A stretch of 5,215 nt of DNA from Deltaproteobacteria bacterium (GCA_019307645.1 JAFDJF010000234.1:1588-6802), one strand, 5' to 3'. Shown: positions 1 to 5,215, counted from the first letter of the stretch. Notes: generated by a model from the sequence alone, not told the origin. Program-made: numbers and translations.

Positions 1-2466
1 GCGAAAATGGTCAGTGAGACCTGTGACTCTTACAGTGCCGAACAGGCGGTGATTTTCCGGCATAGATCGCTTCATCAACTTCTCAACCCATGGCTGGGCA
101 TAAGCTTCAAATGTAGCATCTATGGCAGTCTTTTCCGAGTTTTCTATGCCAAGGATCTCGCCTTTCATAAAGAAGGTCGGCTTTTTCTCAGGACCTGTGA
201 CGATCGTAATATCCTTGATTTCGAGACTGTCCTCACCACCATTGAGATGCGCCTTCACTTGTAGATTTCCCAGGTCAGGCAGGTCCCACCCGGCAAGTAC
301 CGGCACGTCGTTTATTTTAGGAGCCACGGCTGTGAGATCAAAGTCAATGCCCTTTATAGAAACTTCACCATGCCGCATAACAGAATCAATTGTTCCCACG
401 GCTTTTATGTGGAATCCTTCCGGATCACCGATGAAGAATTCCATATCATCAAAACCATAGACTCCCTTGCGATCAACAGCACGCCACGATCCATTAAGAG
501 GGCCAAGATCGGGGACAGCGACGCCAATGAGTGATGACAGGTCTGATGTCCTTTCTGCATGCATCGATCCTGTAACTTCTACATCAGAGATGATCTCATG
601 GTGGCCTAACAGAACTTTTCCAACACGCCCTCGCCATTCCATGCTTACAGATCCGGGTTGACCGACGGCGATGGCGATGTTTTCCAGCGATAGCATTTTT
701 GTGGTTCCAATTAGCTTTGTTTCACTCCGCACAGGTCCCAGATCAGAAAAAATCCTGGCGCCTAAAAGCGGTTCAGCAGCGCCCATGTTCGGTGCTGTAA
801 TCAATATATCGACATTCACGTCACCAGGTGATTCCTGGGCTTCATCAAAGTTCATGCCCACGTTTCCGGACAATTCAATTCTTAAGCCCTGTGCGTGAGA
901 TGTCTGAACGTCGATGTTGTCAAATTGCAGGTGTTCGTCTGAAAAAAATAATCTGGAGTTCACGGAAATGGGACCCAGTTCAGGCAGCGGTATGTCAAAG
1001 GCAGAGGCCATCAATTGTGTTTGTGCAGCCTTGGCAGACAGGGCGAGATCAATCCCGCTAATGGGCCTGTCGTCGATTGGTATCCATTCAATTCGCCCCT
1101 GTGCTTTCACCTCCAGCGGCCCGGACTCGTTTATTGTGATTGTGAGATCTTCCAGAGAAAGCCGGTCGATTGGGCCTTTAAGGCGAGCCTTTGCTGTCAC
1201 GGGGCCCAATTCCGGCAGAATATCGACCAAAAACCGCTGGGCATCTTTGGTTTTCAGTGAGGAGACCTGGAGATTCAAATCTAATTCCCGAACCACCGAA
1301 TCATCCACAAATCTACCGAAATTCAGAATCCCTTCGGCGTTCAGTGCAAGGCCCGGATCGTTTGATCCCTGTGCGACAATATCCTCGAGGACATAATCTC
1401 CCTGCCGATCCCGCAAATTGCCTTTAATCTGCAATTTGGTAAAATCAGACAATATATCCGGCAGCAGCATCTGGATGAACCCATTGTTTGTACTCGAACC
1501 AGTGACTGCAATATTAACCCCTTTCCCGTTAACTACATCGGACATTGAACCCTTTGCCTCAAGCTCAACCTGTAATCCTTCGGAAATTGTAACATCAATG
1601 TTGGCCGCTCTCAGCGCTTCCAGATTGCCGCTGATGTCTGTCGCAAATTTCAAACGGCCCAGTCCGGGAAAGTCCACCTGAAAAAGTTTCAAAAAGTTTG
1701 AAAGTTCTGCAACACCTCCAGCAACATGCAAATCCAGTCCGTCGCCATCGATAGGATCATCAATCTGCCCGGAAACCTTGAAGTCTGCGCCTTGGCATTT
1801 AAGATTAAGTTCAATCGGGTAAGGTTTTGTATTATCAAGGACGTGTGTTAGTGATCCTGATCGGCCCTCGATTTTAAAATCGTATATGTCAATTATGCCC
1901 TCTCCTTTTGCATACATAAGGTCGGATGCAGGATCATCCCGGATTTTGAAATCATTCAACCTGGCTTGAAACAGATGCCCCTTATCTACATCTGATAAAT
2001 CCATGACAATATTTCGCAGGGAAACACTTTCAAATATCGGGAGGGTCGTTTCGAGTCTGGCCTCTTTCGACTTCGGCCCTGACGTTACAGTTTGTCTGTC
2101 TCCTCCAACCGTTAATAATAGTGTTACATCCTCCACTACCAATTGTCTTATCCATATTATCCCGGTGAGGAGCTGTTTCGCGGCCAGCTTAATATATATA
2201 TGGCCCATGTGCGTGATGGGTGGTTGTAAGCCATCCGCAGACGTTTCGAATCGAATATTCGAAGCTGACAAAGACGGTTCGATGGATAGATCTAGATCAA
2301 AATCGCCCTCTATAATAACCCTGTAACCCGTATATCGCTCAACAGCCGCTGTAACAATTTTTTGATAATCTTCATCATCAAGAATCACAACCGCCATGCC
2401 GATTAATGCGATCAGCAGAACAACCAAACCGGCAAAGGATAGAAATATGATCTTTATTTTTCGCAT
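1..2466 (-). CDS. AsmA-family periplasmic protein (partial, 3' end outside the window)
   Basis: The frame is open from the ATG at 2464-2466 to the window edge, 822 codons with no stop; the C-terminus is missing. Residues 5-29 form one hydrophobic N-terminal helix preceded by a basic MRKIK, an inner-membrane anchor with the rest in the periplasm. Residues 32-75 (DEDYQKIVTAAVERYTGYRV, then a GDFDLDL turn and a SLSASNIRFE strand) match the usual start of AsmA domains. From about residue 265 the chain is built of units of about 78 residues, each opening with LP(E/D)LGP(V/I/L) or a variant (prolines 267, 336, 418, 495, 652, 730, probably 803; one unit has FSDLGPV at 573-579). AsmA, TamB and YhdP relatives form long beta-rich grooves thought to carry lipids between the membranes; that role is inferred by family. 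The start was chosen because it gives the anchor. No Shine-Dalgarno is visible before it. The family call is firm; the substrate is unknown. Confidence 0.85.
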   Translation of the reverse strand, partial: MRKIKIIFLSFAGLVVLLIALIGMAVVILDDEDYQKIVTAAVERYTGYRVIIEGDFDLDLSIEPSLSASNIRFETSADGLQPPITHMGHIYIKLAAKQLLTGIIWIRQLVVEDVTLLLTVGGDRQTVTSGPKSKEARLETTLPIFESVSLRNIVMDLSDVDKGHLFQARLNDFKIRDDPASDLMYAKGEGIIDIYDFKIEGRSGSLTHVLDNTKPYPIELNLKCQGADFKVSGQIDDPIDGDGLDLHVAGGVAELSNFLKLFQVDFPGLGRLKFATDISGNLEALRAANIDVTISEGLQVELEAKGSMSDVVNGKGVNIAVTGSSTNNGFIQMLLPDILSDFTKLQIKGNLRDRQGDYVLEDIVAQGSNDPGLALNAEGILNFGRFVDDSVVRELDLNLQVSSLKTKDAQRFLVDILPELGPVTAKARLKGPIDRLSLEDLTITINESGPLEVKAQGRIEWIPIDDRPISGIDLALSAKAAQTQLMASAFDIPLPELGPISVNSRLFFSDEHLQFDNIDVQTSHAQGLRIELSGNVGMNFDEAQESPGDVNVDILITAPNMGAAEPLLGARIFSDLGPVRSETKLIGTTKMLSLENIAIAVGQPGSVSMEWRGRVGKVLLGHHEIISDVEVTGSMHAERTSDLSSLIGVAVPDLGPLNGSWRAVDRKGVYGFDDMEFFIGDPEGFHIKAVGTIDSVMRHGEVSIKGIDFDLTAVAPKINDVPVLAGWDLPDLGNLQVKAHLNGGEDSLEIKDITIVTGPEKKPTFFMKGEILGIENSEKTAIDATFEAYAQPWVEKLMKRSMPENHRLFGTVRVTGLTDHFR

Positions 2467-2496
2467 TGTTTTAAGATCGTAACTGTTCAGGTTGTT

Positions 2497-2531
2497 TAGC
2501 CTGTAGGCTATTCTCTCCTACTGCCTAGGAG
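2497..2531 (-). other. Two adjacent small inverted repeats in the AsmA-gene leader
   Basis: On the plus strand TAGCC (2497-2501) and GGCTA (2506-2510) form a 5-bp stem with a 4-nt loop. CTCCTA (2515-2520) and TAGGAG (2526-2531) form a 6-bp stem with a 5-nt loop. They lie 31-65 nt before the AsmA ATG, so they would sit in its mRNA leader if transcription starts upstream. The stems are short and no T-run follows them, so terminator function is unlikely. They may simply be part of the repeat family in this spacer. Confidence 0.4.
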
Positions 2532-2533
2532 GC

Positions 2534-2572
2534 TAGTCTAAACACCTTCAGCCTGACTATGTGAGTAGTCAC
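2534..2572 (-). repeat. Degenerate 39-bp direct repeat, copy 1
   Basis: It aligns without gaps to 2621-2659 with 29 of 39 identical bases by my count. On the minus strand the shared parts are a GACTACTCA/AACTACTCA head, a central AGGCTG and a TTTAG tail. The copies are 87 bp apart, start to start. Confidence 0.55.
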
Positions 2573-2620
2573 GCCCTGAGTTTCGTATGATCACGCATGT
2601 TCCTTTCCTGCAGTACCTCA

Positions 2621-2659
2621 CAGCCTAAATGCCTACAGCCTATCTACCTGAGTAGTTAC
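2621..2659 (-). repeat. Degenerate 39-bp direct repeat, copy 2
   Basis: This is the partner of 2534-2572, in the same orientation. It begins (minus-strand sense) 7 nt past the psiE-like stop codon. Within it AGGCTG occurs twice, 15 nt apart, which suggests the unit itself grew from a shorter word. Confidence 0.55.
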
Positions 2660-2666
2660 CTCTTTT

Positions 2667-3080
2667 TTACTGTTTAAGGTTCAAGGCTTTTTTAAGCACG
2701 AAATAACCTACGGAAAGCGCCAGGATGATACACGCAAGACCTATCAGATTTAATGGCTCCATGGTTTTGACATCCAGGATGATGACTTTGCGCGTTATCG
2801 CAATGATGGCAACCAGAAAGACGATCTCCACATGAACCATTTCATCCACGAAATAAACCTTCAGTGTCTCCACTAATTCAAGGCCGATTAATATCATCAG
2901 GAAGAACCCAAATATATTGAGCATTTCGTTGATGTTGAGAAGAATAAATCTTGGGGGCTTTACCATCTGCTCTACCAGAATTACAGCCAGCTCCACGGTC
3001 CCGAGAAGAACCACGACAATCATCATTGCCAATAATCCAATCACGATAAAGCGTTCAAACTTTTTAAGAAATTTTTCCAT
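2667..3080 (-). CDS. PsiE-family inner-membrane protein
   Basis: The 137-residue protein is almost entirely hydrophobic, with four predicted membrane helices at about residues 11-36, 53-75, 83-103 and 109-129 and short charged linkers. The pattern LNIFGFFLMILIGLELVETL (54-73), then HVEIVFLVAIIAITRKVIIL (83-102) followed by D103, is typical of the phosphate-starvation-inducible PsiE family (PF06146), whose E. coli member is 136 residues long. Polar residues placed in or next to helices (E69, E71, H83, E85, R97, K98, D103) are the likely functional positions. The molecular function of the family is not known, and phosphate control is established only for the E. coli gene; I saw no convincing Pho box here. 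The ATG at 3078-3080 has a GAGG 7 nt upstream. The gene stands alone, with a 319-bp spacer before it and 200 bp after it. No symbol is given because orthology to E. coli psiE is not shown. Confidence 0.85.
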   Translation of the reverse strand: MEKFLKKFERFIVIGLLAMMIVVVLLGTVELAVILVEQMVKPPRFILLNINEMLNIFGFFLMILIGLELVETLKVYFVDEMVHVEIVFLVAIIAITRKVIILDVKTMEPLNLIGLACIILALSVGYFVLKKALNLKQ

Positions 3081-3087
3081 CTTTTCG

Positions 3088-3091
3088 CCTC
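3088..3091 (-). promoter_or_regulatory. Ribosome binding site of the psiE-like gene
   Basis: GAGG on the minus strand lies 7 nt before the ATG at 3080. This is normal spacing and supports that start. Confidence 0.6.
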
Positions 3092-3156
3092 AGCTATCCT
3101 ACCGTTAGCCACCTGGGTTTTTCGACTTCCTTATTTTCACTTGTGAATGATGATCT

Positions 3157-3186
3157 ATGATTTGCTATTTAATCCCCTTTTGTCAA
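3157..3186 (-). promoter_or_regulatory. Candidate sigma-70 promoter of the psiE-like gene
   Basis: On the minus strand a consensus -35 TTGACA (3181-3186) is followed after 18 nt by AATCAT (3157-3162), a 4-of-6 match to the -10 consensus. AT-rich sequence lies upstream of the -35. Transcription would start near 3150, about 70 nt before the ATG. A small dyad, TTCAC and GTGAA around a 2-nt centre (3136-3147), lies near that start and could be an operator. The -10 box is weak and the spacing is one base longer than ideal. Confidence 0.4.
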
Positions 3187-3220
3187 TAACAAATAGATTC
3201 CCAATCACCATTCGACTCTC

Positions 3221-3276
3221 ACTGATCACTGGTTACTGATCACTGATTACTGTTTACTGATCACTGTTTACTAATT
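3221..3276 (+). repeat. Tandem heptamer tract, eight copies of ACTGATC-like unit
   Basis: The tract reads as eight consecutive 7-mers: ACTGATC, ACTGGTT, ACTGATC, ACTGATT, ACTGTTT, ACTGATC, ACTGTTT and ACTAATT. All begin ACT, seven begin ACTG, and the last three bases vary. The palindrome TGATCA is formed wherever ACTGATC is followed by A (three times). Strand is given for the sense in which the unit is written. The unit is not a multiple of three and no frame uses it. Confidence 0.75.
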
Positions 3277-3337
3277 ACTCCAGGACCTTTCGAGTCTTCA
3301 ACCTTTTTCTGCGATCCGCTCTTCATACAAATTATTA

Positions 3338-3370
3338 GGGCGCCGTCTCTGACATCCAGATCAGGCGCCC
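3338..3370 (-). terminator. Probable intrinsic terminator of the OmpA-like gene
   Basis: GGGCGCC (3338-3344) and GGCGCCC (3364-3370) form a perfect 7-bp GC-rich stem. Inside it TCTG (3348-3351) and CAGA (3357-3360) add a 4-bp inner stem with a 5-nt loop. It starts about 30 nt past the OmpA-like stop. The minus-strand sequence after it, TAATAATTTG, is only moderately T-rich, so termination may be partial or the hairpin may instead protect the mRNA 3' end. Confidence 0.55.
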
Positions 3371-3399
3371 ATCAAACTCGCAAACCAATTCCAAATCCC

Positions 3400-4110
3400 C
3401 TATTCCGCCACTATCACCGGCCTCAATCGAATTTCAATCCTGCGGTTCTTCGCACGGCCTTCAGGAGTGTCATTGGAAGCAACCGGCATGTTTTCACCCA
3501 TTGACAAGGCTCGCAGACGCTCTTTCCCAATGCCTGATTCTTCAAGCACGCGAACAACGCTGGTAGCCCGCCCTCCGGCAAGATCCCAGTTGGAAGGATA
3601 AATTTCTGCCAATTTGCCACCCACCGGAACGTTGTCGCTAAACCCCCCAACAATTATCTGATAAGGCACTTGAGCGAGTTCAGCGGCCACATGCAACAGC
3701 ACCTTTCGCCCAGACTCGCTCAACTTGGCAGAGCCGGATGTAAACAGCACATCACTCGATAGATGAACAGTGACACCCGACTGCATTTGTTTCACTGTGA
3801 TCTGATTGCCGGCAATTTCCGTTTCAAGCTCAGCAACCAGTTCCTGGTAAAGGGAATTCATTACGGCTGAGCCTGTCTTTCGGATAACGAGTTTGGTGGA
3901 GAGGAGTTCATTTTCTGCCTCAAGAGCATCAGCTTCTACCATAAGCAACTTCTTTTCCCCCACACAATCGTCACGCTCATCTACCATGGCTTTATACGTC
4001 TTCTTGCAGACGCAGCCCTGGGAAAAGGCGAGCATCAGGCCCATGAACAACACTGTGAAAAAAGTAATCTTGCTCCCAACACCATTTACTGCAACTTTTT
4101 CTGAATACAT
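3400..4110 (-). CDS. OmpA/MotB-family peptidoglycan-binding lipoprotein
   Basis: The protein has 236 residues. Residues 13-30 are a hydrophobic export signal ending in FSQGC, with C33 the likely lipidated cysteine; serine at -3 makes the lipobox imperfect. The following CKKTYKAMVDERD (35-47) resembles the start of many OmpA-type lipoproteins. Residues about 36-105 are rich in charged and leucine residues and probably form a coiled-coil stalk. The OmpA C-terminal domain spans about 112-232, with VLFTSGSAKLSESG (121-134), GGFSDNVPV (155-163), NWDLAGGRATSVV (174-186) and GRAKNRRIEIRLR (218-230). D159 and R181 correspond to the two residues that grip diaminopimelate in E. coli OmpA. The SDNVPV...NWDL spacing is of the MotB type, but the MotB proton-channel helix is absent. 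The likely role is to tether an envelope layer to the cell wall. The start is fixed by AGGAGG 5 nt upstream. Which membrane anchors it is unknown. Confidence 0.88.
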   Translation of the reverse strand: MYSEKVAVNGVGSKITFFTVLFMGLMLAFSQGCVCKKTYKAMVDERDDCVGEKKLLMVEADALEAENELLSTKLVIRKTGSAVMNSLYQELVAELETEIAGNQITVKQMQSGVTVHLSSDVLFTSGSAKLSESGRKVLLHVAAELAQVPYQIIVGGFSDNVPVGGKLAEIYPSNWDLAGGRATSVVRVLEESGIGKERLRALSMGENMPVASNDTPEGRAKNRRIEIRLRPVIVAE

Positions 4111-4115
4111 AATAA

Positions 4116-4121
4116 CCTCCT
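4116..4121 (-). promoter_or_regulatory. Strong ribosome binding site of the OmpA-like gene
   Basis: A full AGGAGG on the minus strand ends 5 nt before the ATG at 4110. It is the best Shine-Dalgarno in the window and fixes the start; high expression is plausible, as for many OmpA-type proteins. Confidence 0.8.
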
Positions 4122-4216
4122 AAAGTTTTGGGTTAAAGGTTTACACAAAATTCCAATACTCAACATTCAACAAAACCGCTCTTAACCCTTTTGACACACA
4201 GTCTTTCAGAAAAACT

Positions 4217-4237
4217 GGTGGGCACAGCCCACCCTAC
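4217..4237 (-). repeat. REP-like GTAG hairpin, possibly also the terminator of the barrel gene
   Basis: On the minus strand GTAG (4234-4237) directly precedes a perfect 7-bp stem, GGTGGGC (4227-4233) and GCCCACC (4217-4223), with a TGT loop. GTAG at the foot of a GC-rich hairpin is the hallmark of REP sequences recognised by REP-associated tyrosine transposases, and this stem resembles a REP type I recall from many proteobacteria. The hairpin is followed on the minus strand by AG and TTTTT, so it could also terminate transcription from the barrel gene, whose stop lies about 120 nt upstream. No transposase gene is in the window, so any mobilisation would be in trans. Confidence 0.65.
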
Positions 4238-4314
4238 GACTACACGCGCAGTTCATGCACTATAGCACGAGTGAAACGGTTTTTGTCGACAGGATTTATG
4301 CAACGTTAGGGTTT

Positions 4315-4335
4315 ACTGACCACTGATCACCGGTC
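4315..4335 (+). repeat. Short heptamer tract, three copies of ACTGATC-like unit
   Basis: Three 7-mers in a row, ACTGACC, ACTGATC and ACCGGTC, match the unit of the tract at 3221-3276 and have the same orientation. It lies 18 nt beyond the stop codon of the barrel gene. With three copies, one diverged, it could be a decayed or seed form of the longer tract. Confidence 0.55.
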
Positions 4336-4352
4336 CCCTTTAGACTTTCGTT

Positions 4353-5099
4353 TCAAAACCGAATCATGGCACCCATAGCGGCTTCGATTGCCTCCTGCTC
4401 ATAAAAGTCGATATTGGCATCTGATCTGTAAAATGCAACATTTCCCCACAGGTTGAAGGTTTCATTCCCAAACGGCTGCCAGCCGAAAGGCTGTCGATAT
4501 GAAAGTGTCACCGCGCCTCCGTAACGATCATCTTCCTGTGTCTTATTATAGGTGGAATAATTCTTCTCATACTCGGAACGGCCGAAAAAGCCATTGGCAA
4601 TTAAATTGAATTTATTTCTTGTATAAAAATACGTTAATTTAAAATCGTAAGCATCAAAGCTCTTGTCACCCCCGCCCAGATCATCTTTTGTATATATGAA
4701 AGAGGGGATTAAAAATTGACTATCTGCCAATGGGAACCGGTAAAGAATCTCGGTCTGCCGTAAATCACTTTCGCGGCCCGGCAATCCCATCTGCTCACTG
4801 GTTAATCCCAAAGGCATCCAGCTTCTTTTTTTATCGATCCCAATATCTCTACCCGTGTACTGGGATTGAAAATCTGAACTCAAAACTTTGTCCCGGACAA
4901 TGCGTACGCCGTCAGCCATACGACCGGTCTCATCTCGCTTCCCGGTCGTGTCATAGGAATCCATCCGGATGGCTGTCGCGAAGCCATTAAAGACGAAACC
5001 GCCGGATTCGGATTCTCCCGGGGTTGGTTCAAATGCAGAGGCCATTGTGCTATAAAGGCATAAAAGAACTGCCACGAAAACATATTTCATCGAATTCAT
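4353..5099 (-). CDS. Outer-membrane beta-barrel protein, DUF2860-like
   Basis: The protein has 248 residues. Residues 1-22 are a signal peptide (MKYVFVAVLLCLYSTMASA, cleavage after ASA-22). The mature chain alternates polar and aromatic residues in strands such as EILYRFPL (117-124), QFLIPSFIYT (128-137), YDFKLTYFYT (151-160), KFNLIANGFF (163-172), GAVTLSYRQP (195-204) and TFNLWGNVAFY (214-224), and ends in GAMIRF with a terminal phenylalanine, the usual barrel-assembly signal. The block KTQEDDRYGG (186-195), PFGW (204-207) and SDANIDFYEQ (226-235) resembles, from memory, the C-terminal end of DUF2860 outer-membrane proteins, which have no known function. At about 226 mature residues it seems short for that family. 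ATG 5099 was preferred to the ATG at 5090 because GGAGGA lies 4 nt upstream. The barrel call is firm; the DUF2860 assignment is probable and untested by search. Confidence 0.72.
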   Translation of the reverse strand: MNSMKYVFVAVLLCLYSTMASAFEPTPGESESGGFVFNGFATAIRMDSYDTTGKRDETGRMADGVRIVRDKVLSSDFQSQYTGRDIGIDKKRSWMPLGLTSEQMGLPGRESDLRQTEILYRFPLADSQFLIPSFIYTKDDLGGGDKSFDAYDFKLTYFYTRNKFNLIANGFFGRSEYEKNYSTYNKTQEDDRYGGAVTLSYRQPFGWQPFGNETFNLWGNVAFYRSDANIDFYEQEAIEAAMGAMIRF

Positions 5100-5103
5100 T
5101 TCT

Positions 5104-5109
5104 TCCTCC
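5104..5109 (-). promoter_or_regulatory. Ribosome binding site of the barrel gene
   Basis: GGAGGA on the minus strand lies 4 nt before the ATG at 5099 and 13 nt before the alternative ATG at 5090, so it decides for the former. Confidence 0.7.
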
Positions 5110-5215
5110 GCGTCCTTTCTGGAATTTCACCCGTGTTTTAAAAGTCGAAAGTTCAAAGGGATGCAGCGCCGGGGAGTGATCGGTCAATGCCGTTAAATTA
5201 AGCGCAGTTCTCCCC
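5110..5215 (-). other. Upstream region of the barrel gene
   Basis: No gene is seen in these 106 bases. A TTGACC (5183-5188 on the minus strand) has no matching -10 at normal spacing, so I do not call a promoter. GGGGAG (5171-5176) and CTCCCC (5210-5215) are complementary and could be the arms of a loose stem, but the right arm is at the window edge and cannot be judged. Confidence 0.35.

Larger units (their letters stand above)
2467..2666 (-). other. Repeat-rich spacer between the psiE-like gene and the AsmA-family gene
   Basis: This 200-bp spacer has no supportable reading frame. It is crowded with the word AGCCT/GCCT and its complement AGGCT (about eight occurrences in both orientations), with two degenerate 39-bp direct repeats and two small hairpins near the AsmA start. 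No clear sigma-70 promoter or terminator was found. The run of A residues after the psiE-like stop on the minus strand is not a terminator tail. Confidence 0.6.
3081..3399. other. 319-bp spacer between the OmpA-like and psiE-like genes
   Basis: There is no supportable gene here. Reading with transcription (right to left), it holds a GC-rich hairpin just past the OmpA-like stop, an AT-rich stretch, a heptamer repeat tract, a candidate promoter and the psiE-like ribosome binding site. The signals suggest that transcription ends and restarts between the two genes. Confidence 0.6.

Noticed and set aside
914..1396. A 160-codon plus-strand open frame, and several shorter ones across 1-2326
   Set aside because: They are antisense to a continuous 822-codon frame with clear AsmA-family features. 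Their translations are serine-, arginine- and proline-rich without any recognisable domain, and no good ribosome binding site precedes them.
2641..2666. CTAC/GTAG mini-stem just past the psiE-like stop as a terminator
   Set aside because: A 4-bp stem without a following T-run is too weak.
2917..3108. Plus-strand frame opposite the psiE-like gene
   Set aside because: It is antisense to a protein with a clear family match; its translation has no supportable features.
3221..3276. The heptamer tract as a CRISPR array or plasmid-type iteron origin
   Set aside because: There are no spacers between repeats, so it is not CRISPR. The unit is too short for typical iterons, and no replication gene or AT-rich origin module is nearby.
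3423..3653. Minus-strand frame inside the OmpA-like gene
   Set aside because: It overlaps the conserved OmpA domain in another frame and shows no domain of its own.
3893..4123. Plus-strand frame opposite the N-terminus of the OmpA-like gene
   Set aside because: It is a shadow frame; the minus-strand reading has a signal sequence, a lipidation cysteine and a strong Shine-Dalgarno.
4130..4188. GGGTTAA (4130-4136) and TTAACCC (4182-4188) as a hairpin in the OmpA-like leader
   Set aside because: The loop would be 45 nt and the arms are AT-rich 7-mers, so pairing is likely by chance and no function is supported.
4111..4216. A sigma-70 promoter for the OmpA-like gene (TTGAAT with a downstream TGTGTA)
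   Set aside because: The -10 candidate matches only two of six consensus bases, so I cannot support a promoter position although one is expected in this spacer.
4880..5083. Minus-strand frame overlapping the start of the barrel gene
   Set aside because: The other frame has a textbook signal peptide and a Shine-Dalgarno; this one has neither.

Overview
The window is 5,215 bases of bacterial chromosome. It carries four genes, all on the minus strand and all encoding cell-envelope proteins. Listed in the order of transcription (right to left) they are: a small outer-membrane beta-barrel protein resembling the DUF2860 family (4353-5099), an OmpA/MotB-type peptidoglycan-binding lipoprotein (3400-4110), a four-helix inner-membrane protein of the PsiE family (2667-3080), and the first 822 codons of a very long AsmA-family protein that runs off the left edge (1-2466). 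The plus strand holds no gene I can support; its open frames are antisense shadows of these genes.

The host is a Gram-negative bacterium: there is a beta-barrel with a C-terminal phenylalanine, a lipoprotein with a peptidoglycan-binding OmpA domain, and a periplasm-facing AsmA protein. The protein families, base composition and repeat-rich spacers fit a Desulfobacterota (former deltaproteobacterial) sulfate-reducer type of genome. That assignment is inference from recollected similarity, not proven here.

The genes do not form a tight operon. The spacers are 200 to 320 bp and each holds its own signals. The barrel and OmpA genes have strong Shine-Dalgarno sequences, and psiE-like has a fair one plus a candidate sigma-70 promoter. 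The OmpA gene is followed by a GC-rich hairpin, and a REP-like GTAG hairpin with a T-run lies between the barrel and OmpA genes. The AsmA gene has no visible Shine-Dalgarno and a spacer packed with short repeats.

The genes share a theme (outer membrane, periplasm and peptidoglycan, inner membrane, and a bridge between the membranes), but nothing in the sequence shows that they act together. I did not find an obviously new defence, mobile or RNA system. The most interesting material is: at least seven units of about 78 residues in the AsmA-like protein; a heptamer repeat (ACTGATC-like) present in two spacers in the same orientation; a GTAG-hairpin REP-like element; and a degenerate 39-bp direct repeat ahead of the AsmA gene.
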